Below, in pieces: positions 1 through 6,176 of a stretch of DNA of 7,258 nt (its first letter is position 1; each line of letters opens with the position of its first letter). Source of the stretch: Lachnospiraceae bacterium UBA7027 (GTDB lineage Bacteria; Bacillota; Clostridia; Lachnospirales; Lachnospiraceae); the NCBI GenBank assembly GCA_002494135.1, contig DLBG01000148.1:1-7258 (forward strand), in the 5' to 3' direction. The position numbers and the translations under genes are program-made. The notes beneath the pieces were generated by a model, which ran no database searches, was not told the DNA's origin, and saw nothing but the letters and a program-made list of their open reading frames with translations.

Positions 1-372
1 CTTACAAGAATCCGTAATGCTAACGCTGCAAAGCACGATACAGTAGATGTATCCTCTTCCAAAATGAAACTTGCGATTGCAAAGATTCTCTTGGATGAAG
101 GTTATATTAAATCATACGAACTGGTTGATAACGGAAACTTCCAGGATATCCACATCACCTTAAAGTACGGTGCGGACAAGAATGAGAAGATCATTACCGG
201 TATCAAGAGAATTTCCAAACCCGGTCTTCGCGTTTATGCAGGCAAGGATGAACTGCCCAGAGTACTCGGCGGATTGGGTGTTGCAATCATCTCCACCAAC
301 CAGGGTGTGATTACTGACAAGGAAGCAAGAAAGTTAAATGTCGGCGGCGAAGTACTGGCTTTCGTTTGGTAG
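1..372 (+). CDS. rpsH: 30S ribosomal protein S8 (5' end outside window)
   Basis: S8 binds the central domain of 16S rRNA and is needed for assembly of the 30S platform. The reading frame is open from base 1 (LTRIRNANAAKHDTVDV...) to the TAG at 370-372, giving 123 codons; S8 is usually about 132 residues, so roughly the first 9-10 residues lie before the window. The ATG at 64 is an internal methionine, because the conserved N-terminal segment LTRIRNA is encoded upstream of it. The C-terminal half carries the S8 signature: GLRVYA, LPRVLGGLGVAIISTNQG, then ITDKEARKLNVGGEVLAFVW to the end. It is followed by a 59-base gap and rplF. In E. coli S8 is also the translational repressor of the spc operon; the target site known there would lie outside this window. 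Confidence 0.97.
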   Translation, partial: LTRIRNANAAKHDTVDVSSSKMKLAIAKILLDEGYIKSYELVDNGNFQDIHITLKYGADKNEKIITGIKRISKPGLRVYAGKDELPRVLGGLGVAIISTNQGVITDKEARKLNVGGEVLAFVW

Positions 373-431
373 TTTGAACCGCGATATCAGAAACTGTTGA
401 TTAAGAGTAAAATATTTTAGGAGGTACGGGC

Positions 432-971
432 ATGTCACGTATAGGAAGAATGCCAATCGCGATTCCCGCAGGTGTTACTGTGGACATCGCAGAAAATAAC
501 AAAGTGACTGTAAAAGGTCCCAAGGGAACTTTAGAGAGAGTTCTTCCTTCCGAGATGGAAATCAAGGTGGAAGGTGCAGAAGTTACAGTTTCCAGACCCA
601 ACGATTTAAAGAAGATGAAGTCCTTACACGGACTTACCAGAACTTTAATCCACAACATGGTTGTCGGTGTAACCGAGGGTTACGAAAAGAAATTAGAGGT
701 AAACGGTGTTGGTTACAGAGCATCCAAGTCCGGTAAGAATCTTACCTTAAACTTAGGATATTCTCATCCCGTTGAGATGGTTGATCCCGAAGGTATTGAG
801 ACCGTAGTTGACGGTAACAACATCATCGTTAAGGGTATCGACAAAGAAAAGGTTGGCCAGTTCGCAGCTGAAATCAGAGACAAGAGAAGACCTGAACCTT
901 ACAAGGGCAAGGGTATCAAGTATGCTGATGAAACTATCAGACGTAAAGTCGGCAAGACCGGTAAGAAGTAA
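432..971 (+). CDS. rplF: 50S ribosomal protein L6
   Basis: L6 binds 23S rRNA near the sarcin-ricin loop and the factor-binding region of the 50S subunit. The product has 179 residues, the usual bacterial length. It begins MSRIGRMPIAIPAGV, typical of L6, and shows the two repeated alpha/beta L6 domains (about residues 10-82 and 90-165). The C-terminal signature PEPYKGKGIKY starts at residue 154, followed by the basic tail RRKVGKTGKK. The start is supported by AGGAGGT at 419-425, six bases before the ATG. The gap to rplR is 18 bases, consistent with co-transcription. Nothing is missing or unusual in the protein. Confidence 0.98.
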   Translation: MSRIGRMPIAIPAGVTVDIAENNKVTVKGPKGTLERVLPSEMEIKVEGAEVTVSRPNDLKKMKSLHGLTRTLIHNMVVGVTEGYEKKLEVNGVGYRASKSGKNLTLNLGYSHPVEMVDPEGIETVVDGNNIIVKGIDKEKVGQFAAEIRDKRRPEPYKGKGIKYADETIRRKVGKTGKK

Positions 972-989
972 GATAAGGAGAGTGTAAAA

Positions 990-1358
990 ATGGTTAGTAA
1001 AGAGTCCAGACAGGAAATTCGTGTTAAGAAACACAGAAAAATTCGTAACCGTTTCCACGGTACGCCCGAAAGACCCCGCTTGGCAGTTTTTCGCAGCAAT
1101 AATCATATGTATGCTCAGATTATCGACGATACCGTTGGAAAAACTTTGGTAGCTGCATCCACCCTTGAGAAGGATGTGAAGGCAGAACTTGAGAAGACCA
1201 ATAATGTTGATGCAGCAGCATATCTTGGAAAAGTAATTGCAAAGAAGGCGCTTGATAAAGGAATCAAGGAAGTTGTTTTTGACAGAGGCGGCTTTATATA
1301 TCAGGGCAAGATCGCAGCTTTGGCAGACGCAGCCAGAGAAGCCGGTCTTGAGTTTTAA
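990..1358 (+). CDS. rplR: 50S ribosomal protein L18
   Basis: L18 binds 5S rRNA and, with L5, anchors it in the central protuberance of the 50S subunit. The 122-residue product is of standard length. The basic N-terminus (residues 1-30, including RVKKHRKIRNRFHGTPERPRL in part) is the flexible 5S-rRNA-binding arm; it leads into the core beginning LAVFRSNNHMYAQIIDD. The C-terminus carries the family signature DRGGFIYQGKIAALADAARE before the end GLEF. AAGGAG at 975-980 precedes the ATG by nine bases. It sits in the expected place between rplF and rpsE with short gaps on both sides. Confidence 0.98.
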   Translation: MVSKESRQEIRVKKHRKIRNRFHGTPERPRLAVFRSNNHMYAQIIDDTVGKTLVAASTLEKDVKAELEKTNNVDAAAYLGKVIAKKALDKGIKEVVFDRGGFIYQGKIAALADAAREAGLEF

Positions 1359-1378
1359 GGAAAGGGAGGAGACAAATA

Positions 1379-1891
1379 ATGCAGCGTAATATTATCGATC
1401 CTTCACAGTTAGGAGAATTAAAGGATAAAGTCGTTACCATCAAGCGTGTAACGAAAACCGTTAAGGGTGGACGTAACATGAGATTTACAGCACTTGTTGT
1501 TGTAGGTGACGGAAACGGACATGTCGGAGCAGGTCTTGGAAAGGCCGTTGAAATCCCCGAGGCAATCCGTAAGGGAAAAGAAGATGCGATGAAGCACATC
1601 GTTGAAATCGCTCTTGATGAGAACGGATCCGTTACTCATGATTATATCGGTAAATACGGTTCCGCAAACGTACTGCTTAAGAAAGCTCCCGACGGTACCG
1701 GTATCATCGCAGGTGGTCCTGCCCGTGTGGTTTGCGAACTTGCAGGTATCAAGAATATCCGTACCAAGTCCTTGGGATCCAACAACAAGCAGAATGTTGT
1801 TATGGCGACCATCGAAGGTTTAAGTCAGGTTAAGAGCCCTGAAGCAGTTGCAAGAAACCGTGGCAAGTCCGTTGAAGAAATCATGGCTTAA
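1379..1891 (+). CDS. rpsE: 30S ribosomal protein S5
   Basis: S5 lies at the mRNA entry side of the 30S subunit and takes part in decoding accuracy; in other bacteria changes in its loop near residues 20-30 give spectinomycin resistance. The product has 170 residues. The N-terminal double-stranded-RNA-binding-like domain contains KGGRNMRFTALVVVGDGNG and the glycine-rich loop GHVGAGLGKA (about residues 29-56). The C-terminal domain holds GTGIIAGGPARVVCELAGI and ends RNRGKSVEEIMA. The spectinomycin-associated loop reads TIKRVTKTVKGG, which looks wild type. GGGAGGA at 1364-1370 supports the ATG. It is 20 bases after rplR and 32 bases before rpmD. Confidence 0.98.
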   Translation: MQRNIIDPSQLGELKDKVVTIKRVTKTVKGGRNMRFTALVVVGDGNGHVGAGLGKAVEIPEAIRKGKEDAMKHIVEIALDENGSVTHDYIGKYGSANVLLKKAPDGTGIIAGGPARVVCELAGIKNIRTKSLGSNNKQNVVMATIEGLSQVKSPEAVARNRGKSVEEIMA

Positions 1892-1923
1892 TCGGTTGGC
1901 AACAGTAGGAAAGGAGTCATATA

Positions 1924-2106
1924 ATGGCAGACAAGACATTAAAGATTACATTGGTAAAGTCTCCCATCGGTGCTGTTCCGAAGCACAAACTCACTTTGGA
2001 GGCAATGGGACTTACGAAATTGCATAAAACCGTTGAGTTGCCCGATAACAAAGCAACCAGAGGACAGATTCAGCAGGTTGGTTACATGCTGAAGGTAGAA
2101 GAGTAA
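1924..2106 (+). CDS. rpmD: 50S ribosomal protein L30
   Basis: L30 is a small 50S protein of the ferredoxin-like L30/L7 fold. The product has 60 residues, the normal bacterial length. It shows the family pattern: KITLVKSPIGAVPKHKLTL, then LGL-like MGLTKLHKTVELPDN, then TRGQIQQVGYMLKVEE. AAAGGAG at 1910-1916 precedes the ATG by seven bases. The stop is doubled (TAATAA). Rather than the short spacing seen elsewhere in the operon, a 77-base gap with an inverted repeat follows before rplO. Confidence 0.97.
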   Translation: MADKTLKITLVKSPIGAVPKHKLTLEAMGLTKLHKTVELPDNKATRGQIQQVGYMLKVEE

Positions 2107-2129
2107 TAAACACTCTTTGAAAGATGCGA

Positions 2130-2155
2130 GTTCCGGGGTGAAATTTCCCCGGGGC
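2130..2155 (+). promoter_or_regulatory. GC-rich hairpin in the rpmD-rplO gap
   Basis: Bases 2130-2138 (GTTCCGGGG) can pair with 2147-2155 (CCCCGGGGC) to give nine pairs, six of them G-C in an unbroken CCGGGG/CCCCGG core, with loop TGAAATTT. The sequence after it (GAATTTAGC) has no U-tract, so it is not a standard intrinsic terminator. It lies 28 bases before the rplO start codon and 13 bases before its Shine-Dalgarno sequence. It could be an mRNA-stability or translation-control element, or a processing site. The function is not known. Confidence 0.5.
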
Positions 2156-2183
2156 GAATTTAGCAAAGAAAGGAGATCCGAAA

Positions 2184-2645
2184 ATGGATTTATCAAATTT
2201 AAGACCGGCTGACGGTTCCAAACACAGCGACAATTTCAGACGTGGTCGTGGCCACGGTTCAGGAAACGGCAAGACCGCAGGTAAGGGTCACAAAGGACAG
2301 AAGGCACGTTCCGGTGCTCCGAGACCCGGCTTCGAAGGTGGTCAGATGCCTTTATACAGACGTATTCCCAAGAGAGGATTTAAGAACAGAAATACTGCTC
2401 AGATTATTGCAATCAACGTATCCGTTCTTGAGAAGAAGTTTGAAAACGGAGATACTGTAACGATTGAATCCTTAATCGAAAAGGGTGTAATCGCAAACAT
2501 CAACTCCGGTATCCAGAACGTTGACGGTGTAAAGATTCTTGGACAGGGTGAACTTACCAAGAAGCTTACCGTAAAAGTAAATGCTTTCAGTGAGAGTGCA
2601 AAGGAGAAGATTGAAGCCGCAGGCGGAACAGCAGAGGTGATCTAG
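2184..2645 (+). CDS. rplO: 50S ribosomal protein L15
   Basis: L15 is a late-assembly 50S protein that threads an extended arm into 23S rRNA. The product has 153 residues. The N-terminus MDLSNLRPADGSK is followed by the extended glycine/basic arm RGRGHGSGNGKTAGKGHKGQ (residues 20-39), then RSGAPRPGFEGGQMPLYRRI and PKRGF, the family hallmark. The C-terminal globular domain includes VKILGQGELTKKLTVKVNAF and ends AGGTAEVI. AAGGAGA at 2170-2176 supports the start. Its TAG stop (2643-2645) shares its last base with the secY GTG, so translation of the two is probably coupled. Confidence 0.98.
   Translation: MDLSNLRPADGSKHSDNFRRGRGHGSGNGKTAGKGHKGQKARSGAPRPGFEGGQMPLYRRIPKRGFKNRNTAQIIAINVSVLEKKFENGDTVTIESLIEKGVIANINSGIQNVDGVKILGQGELTKKLTVKVNAFSESAKEKIEAAGGTAEVI
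2633..2641 (+). promoter_or_regulatory. secY ribosome binding site inside the end of rplO
   Basis: AGAGGTGAT lies within the last codons of rplO, with its core AGGTGA ending four bases before the GTG at 2645. Together with the TAGTG one-base stop/start overlap, this decides the secY start and suggests that ribosomes ending rplO reinitiate on secY. Confidence 0.75.
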
Positions 2646-3955
2646 TGTTTAAAACATTTTTCAATGCTTTTAAAATCAAAGAAGTCCGCAAAAGACTGCT
2701 TTTCGACCTGTTGATTCTGGTCATTATCCGAATCGGCTCCCAGATCCCCATTCCCGGCGTAGATCCCGAACAGATTAAATCGTTGATGGATCAGCTTTTG
2801 GGTGGCGGCGACGGCGGCATTTTAATGGCAATCACCGGTGGTTCCCTGGAAAGAATGTCCATTCTTGCTCTCGGTATCACACCGTACATTACTTCGTCGA
2901 TCGTTATGCAGCTTCTTACCATCGCCATTCCCGGCCTGGAAGAAATGCAGCGTGACGGAGAAGACGGTCGAAAGAAAATTGCGGCGATTACAAGATATTT
3001 AACCATCGGCCTGGCAATACTCGAATCGGGTGCCATGGCAATCGGTTACAGACAGCTGCTCACAGAGTACAATGCGCTTAACGTTATTTGCGTGATTGCA
3101 GCCATGACAGCAGGCAGTGCCTTCCTTATGTGGCTGGGCGAACGTGTTACGGAAAGAGGCGTCGGAAACGGTATTTCCATCGTCCTTACCATTAACATCA
3201 TCTCCAGTTTCCCTCAGGATGCCATGAACCTCTACGAGAAATTCGTAAAGGGAAGAACGGTAGCTTCCATGGTTTTAAACTCCGCAATTATCATTGTGGT
3301 TGTATTGGGACTTTCGGTTCTCGTTATTCTTTTGAATGATGCAATCCGTAAGATTCCCGTTCAGTATGCAAAGAAGATTCAGGGTAATAAAATGATGGGC
3401 GGCAACTCCACCCACATCCCCGTTCGTGTTAATACCGCGGGCGTTATCCCCGTCATCTTCGCAGCCAGCTTACTCCAGTTCCCCATTATTGTTTCCAATA
3501 TGGCGGGCTACAAGGGAACCGGCTGGTGGTCGGAAGTCCTGAAGTATGTGAACTCCCAGTACTGGTTCAACACCTCCAACTGGAAATACTCCGTGGGTAT
3601 CATTGCATACGTGGCGCTGGTTATTTTCTTCGCATATTTTTATACTTCCATCACTTTCAATCCGGTGGAAATTGCGAATAACTTAAAGAAGTCCGGCGGA
3701 TTCGTTCCCGGTATCCGTCCCGGCAAGCCGACGAGTGAGTATCTGAACAGCGCACTGAATTACATTATTTTCATCGGTGCTGTCGGACTTACCATCGTGG
3801 CAATCATTCCGTATATCTTCAACGGACTGTTCGGTGCTTCGGTATCCTTTGGCGGTACCAGCATCATCATCGTTGTCAGCGTAGTCATTGAAACGGCAAA
3901 CCAGGTAGAATCCCTGATGCTGGTTCGTAACTACAAAGGATTCTTAAACGATTAA
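2645..3955 (+). CDS. secY: Preprotein translocase channel subunit SecY
   Basis: SecY is the membrane channel of the Sec translocon, exporting or inserting proteins with SecE, SecG and SecA. The product has 436 residues, as expected for ten membrane helices. Helix 1 spans about residues 18-36 and ends in IGSQIPIPGVDP. The periplasmic plug segment follows (LLGGGDGG to SLERMSILALG), then the signature ITPYITSSIVMQLLTIAIPG in helix 2. The cytoplasmic loop IRKIPVQYAKKIQG and the C5 loop GGFVPGIRPGKPT are present; Arg358 in FVPGIRPG corresponds to the conserved arginine (Arg357 of E. coli) needed for SecA-driven transport. The start is GTG, chosen because MFKTFFNAFKIKEVRK matches the usual N-terminus and no better start is present. 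Confidence 0.98.
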   Translation: MFKTFFNAFKIKEVRKRLLFDLLILVIIRIGSQIPIPGVDPEQIKSLMDQLLGGGDGGILMAITGGSLERMSILALGITPYITSSIVMQLLTIAIPGLEEMQRDGEDGRKKIAAITRYLTIGLAILESGAMAIGYRQLLTEYNALNVICVIAAMTAGSAFLMWLGERVTERGVGNGISIVLTINIISSFPQDAMNLYEKFVKGRTVASMVLNSAIIIVVVLGLSVLVILLNDAIRKIPVQYAKKIQGNKMMGGNSTHIPVRVNTAGVIPVIFAASLLQFPIIVSNMAGYKGTGWWSEVLKYVNSQYWFNTSNWKYSVGIIAYVALVIFFAYFYTSITFNPVEIANNLKKSGGFVPGIRPGKPTSEYLNSALNYIIFIGAVGLTIVAIIPYIFNGLFGASVSFGGTSIIIVVSVVIETANQVESLMLVRNYKGFLND

Positions 3956-3979
3956 AGTAAACGTGTAGTGCATAAAGAG

Positions 3980-4016
3980 GGCACACCGTTGCAGCCGTGC
4001 GCTGCAATTGTGTGTC
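3980..4016 (+). promoter_or_regulatory. Long hairpin in the secY-adk gap
   Basis: Bases 3980-3995 (GGCACACCGTTGCAGC) pair with 4001-4016 (GCTGCAATTGTGTGTC): 15 of 16 positions pair, counting two G-U, with one C-U mismatch and a five-base loop CGTGC. The following bases (TTCGGTGCGCTTATAAT) lack a U-tract, so a Rho-independent terminator is unlikely. It is the most stable-looking structure between secY and adk and sits 19 bases before the adk Shine-Dalgarno sequence. Possible roles are RNA processing, stabilising one side of the transcript, or attenuation by a factor. Confidence 0.6.
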
Positions 4017-4050
4017 TTCGGTGCGCTTATAATAAAAGGAGGGTTATACT

Positions 4051-4692
4051 ATGAAAATTATTATGTTGGGAGCTCCCGGAGCAGGAAAAGGAACACAGGC
4101 AAAATTGATTGCCGAAAAGTACAGCCTTCCTCACATCTCTACCGGAGATATTTTCCGTGCCAATATCAAGAATCAGACCGAACTCGGCATGGAAGCAAAG
4201 AAATACATGGATGAAGGCAAGCTGGTTCCCGATGAACTGACTGTAAAGATCCTTCTCGACAGAGTAGCAAACGAGGACTGCAAAAACGGATATGTTCTGG
4301 ACGGATTCCCCCGTACCATTCCCCAGGCAGAGGTACTGACCAAAGCACTCGGGGAGATGAACGATGCCATTGACTTTGCAATCGATGTAGATGTTCCGGA
4401 TGAAAACATTGTAAACAGAATGTCCGGAAGACGTGCCTGCGTAACCTGCGGCGCAACCTATCACATCGTACATGTTCCTCCCAAGAAAGAGAATATTTGC
4501 GACAAGTGCGGTTCCGAACTCATCCTTCGTGATGACGACAAACCCGAAACCGTTCTGAATCGCTTGAAAGTATATCATGAGCAGACACAGCCGTTAATCG
4601 ATTACTACACCGCAAAGGGCGTATTAAGAACCGTAGACGGCACCAAAGATATGAATGATGTCTTCGCTGAAATCGTAGCTATTTTAGGATAA
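4051..4692 (+). CDS. adk: Adenylate kinase, zinc-LID type
   Basis: Adenylate kinase catalyses the reversible reaction ATP + AMP to 2 ADP in the cytoplasm. The product has 213 residues (long-LID form). The P-loop is GAPGAGKGT at residues 7-15. The AMP-binding segment contains STGDIFR, and DGFPRT at 84-89 includes Arg88. The LID domain carries four zinc-ligand cysteines, Cys130, Cys133, Cys150 and Cys153, in two CxxC pairs (CVTC and CDKC). Gram-positive enzymes often have Asp in the fourth position, as in Bacillus; here all four are Cys. AAAGGAGGG at 4035-4043 precedes the ATG by seven bases. The secY-adk-map order is classic for Gram-positive bacteria. Confidence 0.98.
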   Translation: MKIIMLGAPGAGKGTQAKLIAEKYSLPHISTGDIFRANIKNQTELGMEAKKYMDEGKLVPDELTVKILLDRVANEDCKNGYVLDGFPRTIPQAEVLTKALGEMNDAIDFAIDVDVPDENIVNRMSGRRACVTCGATYHIVHVPPKKENICDKCGSELILRDDDKPETVLNRLKVYHEQTQPLIDYYTAKGVLRTVDGTKDMNDVFAEIVAILG

Positions 4693-4728
4693 CTACTTTT
4701 TATAAAAACTTTTCAAAGCGCCAAAGCG

Positions 4729-4753
4729 CAGTTTCCTGAATAAAGGAAAACTG
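4729..4753 (+). promoter_or_regulatory. Hairpin just upstream of map
   Basis: CAGTTTCCT (4729-4737) pairs with AGGAAAACTG (4744-4753) to give nine pairs with one bulged A and loop GAATAA. The stem ends immediately before the map ribosome binding site (AAAGGA), so it could influence translation initiation. There is no U-tract. The preceding bases hold a short direct repeat, CAAAGCGC-type, at about 4714-4729. Confidence 0.45.
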
Positions 4754-4759
4754 AAAGGA
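4754..4759 (+). promoter_or_regulatory. map ribosome binding site (decides between two ATGs)
   Basis: AAAGGA abuts the first ATG (4760) with no spacer, but lies six bases before the second ATG (4766). The second is therefore the better start. Confidence 0.65.
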
Positions 4760-4765
4760 ATGAAA

Positions 4766-5518
4766 ATGTCGGTTTCCGTAAAATCATCGAAAGAAATTGA
4801 GTTAATGAGAACTTCCTGTAAAATCCTTGCGGAAGTTCACGAACGTCTGAAAGAAGATTTAAAGCCCGGAATGAGCACCCTTGAGGTAGACATTCTTGCT
4901 GAACGGTACATCCGCGAGCACGACTGCATTCCGAACTTTCTTCATTACAACGGCTTTCCCGGATCGGTCTGTGTATCCATCAATGACGAGGTGGTACACG
5001 GAATTCCCAAGAAGAGCCGGATCATCAAAGAGGGCGACATCGTAAGTTTGGACTGCGGATGTATCTATAAAGGATATCATTCCGATGCGGCAAGAACCTA
5101 CGGAGTCGGAACGATTTCTCCGGAAGTCGAAAAACTTATTGAAGAAACGAAGAATTCTTTCTTTGCCGGAATCAAAATGGCAAAGGCCGGGAATCACTTA
5201 AACGATATCTGCAAGGCGATTGAAGATTACATCACACCCTTCGGATACGGAATCGTAAGAGAACTGACCGGACACGGAATCGGTACCCATCTGCATGAGG
5301 ATCCTTCCATTCCGAATTTTGCAATGAACAAAAAAGGAATTCTCCTTCAGCCGGGAATGACACTGGCAATCGAGCCCATGATTAACCTTGGGCGCGGCGA
5401 CGTGGTCTTCCACGATGACGGCTGGACATGCACCACGGCGGACGGACTTCCCTCCGCACATTATGAAAACACCATCCTGATTACGGACGGTGAACCGGAA
5501 ATACTGACACTTTTATAA
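4766..5518 (+). CDS. map: Methionine aminopeptidase, type I
   Basis: This cytoplasmic metalloenzyme removes the initiator methionine from new proteins after deformylation. From the ATG at 4766 the product has 250 residues and begins MSVSVKSSKEIELMR. All five metal ligands of the pita-bread fold are present: Asp96 and Asp107 (LDCGCIYKGYHSDAA), His170 (GHGIGTHLHEDP), Glu203 (AIEPM) and Glu234 (HYENT). Each is one less than the E. coli number. The conserved His in EVVHGIP is also there. An in-frame ATG six bases upstream (4760) would add Met-Lys, but it has no room for the Shine-Dalgarno sequence. It is type Ia: no N-terminal zinc-finger extension and no type II insert. The gap to infA is 36 bases. 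Confidence 0.97.
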   Translation: MSVSVKSSKEIELMRTSCKILAEVHERLKEDLKPGMSTLEVDILAERYIREHDCIPNFLHYNGFPGSVCVSINDEVVHGIPKKSRIIKEGDIVSLDCGCIYKGYHSDAARTYGVGTISPEVEKLIEETKNSFFAGIKMAKAGNHLNDICKAIEDYITPFGYGIVRELTGHGIGTHLHEDPSIPNFAMNKKGILLQPGMTLAIEPMINLGRGDVVFHDDGWTCTTADGLPSAHYENTILITDGEPEILTLL

Positions 5519-5554
5519 ATATTGAAACAAAACGCATTAAAGAGGTAAACGAGT

Positions 5555-5773
5555 ATGTCAAAAACCGATGTAATTGAAGTTGAAGGAACCGTAACCGAAA
5601 AGCTTCCCAATACGATGTTTCGCGTAAAGCTTGAGAACGGACACGAAGTTTTGGCGCACATCAGCGGCAAGCTTCGTCAGAACTTCATTCGAATTCTTCC
5701 CGGCGACAAAGTCACCCTGGAATTATCTCCGTATGACTTGACGAAGGGCAGAATCATCTGGAGAGATAAGTAA
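5555..5773 (+). CDS. infA: Translation initiation factor IF-1
   Basis: IF-1 binds the A site of the 30S subunit and works with IF-2 and IF-3 during initiation. The product has 72 residues, the usual length, and is a single S1-like OB-fold. It shows VIEVEGTVTEKLPNTMFRV, then LENGHEVLAHISGKLRQNFI, then RILPGDKVTLELSPYDLTKG and RIIWRDK, which match the family throughout. AAAGAGGT at 5539-5546 precedes the ATG by eight bases. It directly follows map, without the small KOW-domain RNA-binding protein gene often found between these two genes in related Clostridia. Confidence 0.98.
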   Translation: MSKTDVIEVEGTVTEKLPNTMFRVKLENGHEVLAHISGKLRQNFIRILPGDKVTLELSPYDLTKGRIIWRDK

Positions 5774-5807
5774 GGAAAATTTTTGTATAACCCGGCAAAA
5801 ATAATCC

Positions 5808-5836
5808 TTGCATCTTGAAATACTTGATGATATAAT
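5808..5836 (+). promoter_or_regulatory. Sigma-A type promoter upstream of rpmJ
   Basis: The -10 element is a perfect TATAAT at 5831-5836, preceded by TGA (5828-5830) to form an extended -10. Exactly 17 bases upstream lies TTGCAT (5808-5813), which keeps the most conserved TTG of the -35 consensus but differs at the other three positions. A-rich CAAAAATAAT (5796-5805) upstream could be a proximal UP-like element. The predicted transcription start is about 5842-5844, giving a leader of some 28 bases before the rpmJ ATG. This would allow rpmJ and the alpha-type genes to be transcribed apart from the spc genes. Confidence 0.75.
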
Positions 5837-5870
5837 GGCAAATGGTCACTTTTTGAAAGGAGGTTTTAAC

Positions 5871-5984
5871 ATGAAAGTAAGATCATCAGTAAAACCGATT
5901 TGCGAGAAATGCAAAATCATCAAAAGAAAAGGGAAAATCATGGTAATCTGTGAGAACCCGAAGCACAAACAAAGACAGGGATAA
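5871..5984 (+). CDS. rpmJ: 50S ribosomal protein L36
   Basis: L36 is the smallest 50S protein and stabilises 23S rRNA near the base of the L7/L12 stalk. The product has 37 residues: MKVRSSVKPICEKC, then KIIKRKGKIMVICENPKHKQ, then RQG. It is the zinc-binding form, with ligands Cys11, Cys14, Cys27 and His32. AAAGGAGGT at 5856-5864, six bases before the ATG, is close to the ideal Shine-Dalgarno sequence. An in-frame ATG at 5835 is rejected because it overlaps the promoter -10 and would give an atypical extension. The stop codon sits in the loop of a hairpin (5972-5995). Confidence 0.97.
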   Translation: MKVRSSVKPICEKCKIIKRKGKIMVICENPKHKQRQG

Positions 5985-5995
5985 TTCCGTGTCTT
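5972..5995 (+). promoter_or_regulatory. Hairpin over the rpmJ stop codon
   Basis: AAGACAGGGA (5972-5981) pairs with TCCGTGTCTT (5986-5995) in 9 of 10 positions, with one G-G mismatch and loop TAAT containing the stop codon. A run of six T (6005-6010) follows, but nine bases (ATTTGCGCG) lie between, so it is at best a weak or partial intrinsic terminator. It could reduce readthrough into rpsM or protect the rpmJ mRNA 3' end. Confidence 0.45.
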
Positions 5996-6018
5996 ATTTG
6001 CGCGTTTTTTGCGGCTGA

Positions 6019-6050
6019 GATACGAATTGTTCCGTCAAACAATTTGTATC
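6019..6050 (+). repeat. 13-bp inverted repeat
   Basis: GATACGAATTGTT (6019-6031) and AACAATTTGTATC (6038-6050) pair at all 13 positions, with one G-U, around the loop CCGTCA. No U-tract follows, so it is not a plain terminator. The motif GATAC/GTATC recurs at 6107-6111 and 6129-6133, which permits alternative pairings in the same RNA. Confidence 0.65.
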
Positions 6051-6139
6051 GTATAAATGTGAGGGAGTATGGTTAACCCGCCATGCCCACCGTGCATTTA
6101 CTTCTTGATACCGAGAAACAGCTTCAAAGTATCGGAAAG

Positions 6140-6176
6140 ACCGGAATCATTCCGGTTGGGCCCGTACCGGCCCCAA
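6140..6176 (+). repeat. Two abutting GC-rich hairpins
   Basis: ACCGGAA (6140-6146) pairs perfectly with TTCCGGT (6150-6156) around the loop TCA. Immediately after, TTGGGCCCG (6156-6164) pairs with CGGCCCCAA (6168-6176) around TAC, with one C-C mismatch. They share base 6156, so they either stack or exchange that pair. Neither is followed by a U-tract. Confidence 0.6.

Noticed and set aside
4028..4033. Perfect TATAAT upstream of adk as a promoter
   Set aside because: No acceptable -35 lies 16-18 bases upstream, and the start of transcription would fall inside the adk ribosome binding site.
4027..4578. 183-codon open frame on the minus strand opposite adk
   Set aside because: It is a shadow of the well-supported adk gene and has no family features. 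Other minus-strand open frames in the window are likewise opposite conserved genes.
5514..5519. TATAAA at the end of map as an infA promoter
   Set aside because: The best -35 candidate (GTGAAC) matches only three of six bases, and AT-rich text at a stop codon easily gives such a match.
5835..5984. In-frame N-terminal extension of rpmJ from ATG 5835
   Set aside because: The ATG overlaps the promoter -10, lacks a ribosome binding site, and L36 is normally 37-38 residues, as from 5871.
6052..6057. TATAAA as a -10 for an rpsM promoter
   Set aside because: The only -35-like sequence (TTGTTC, 6027-6032) needs a 19-base spacer and lies inside the 13-bp stem; support is too weak.
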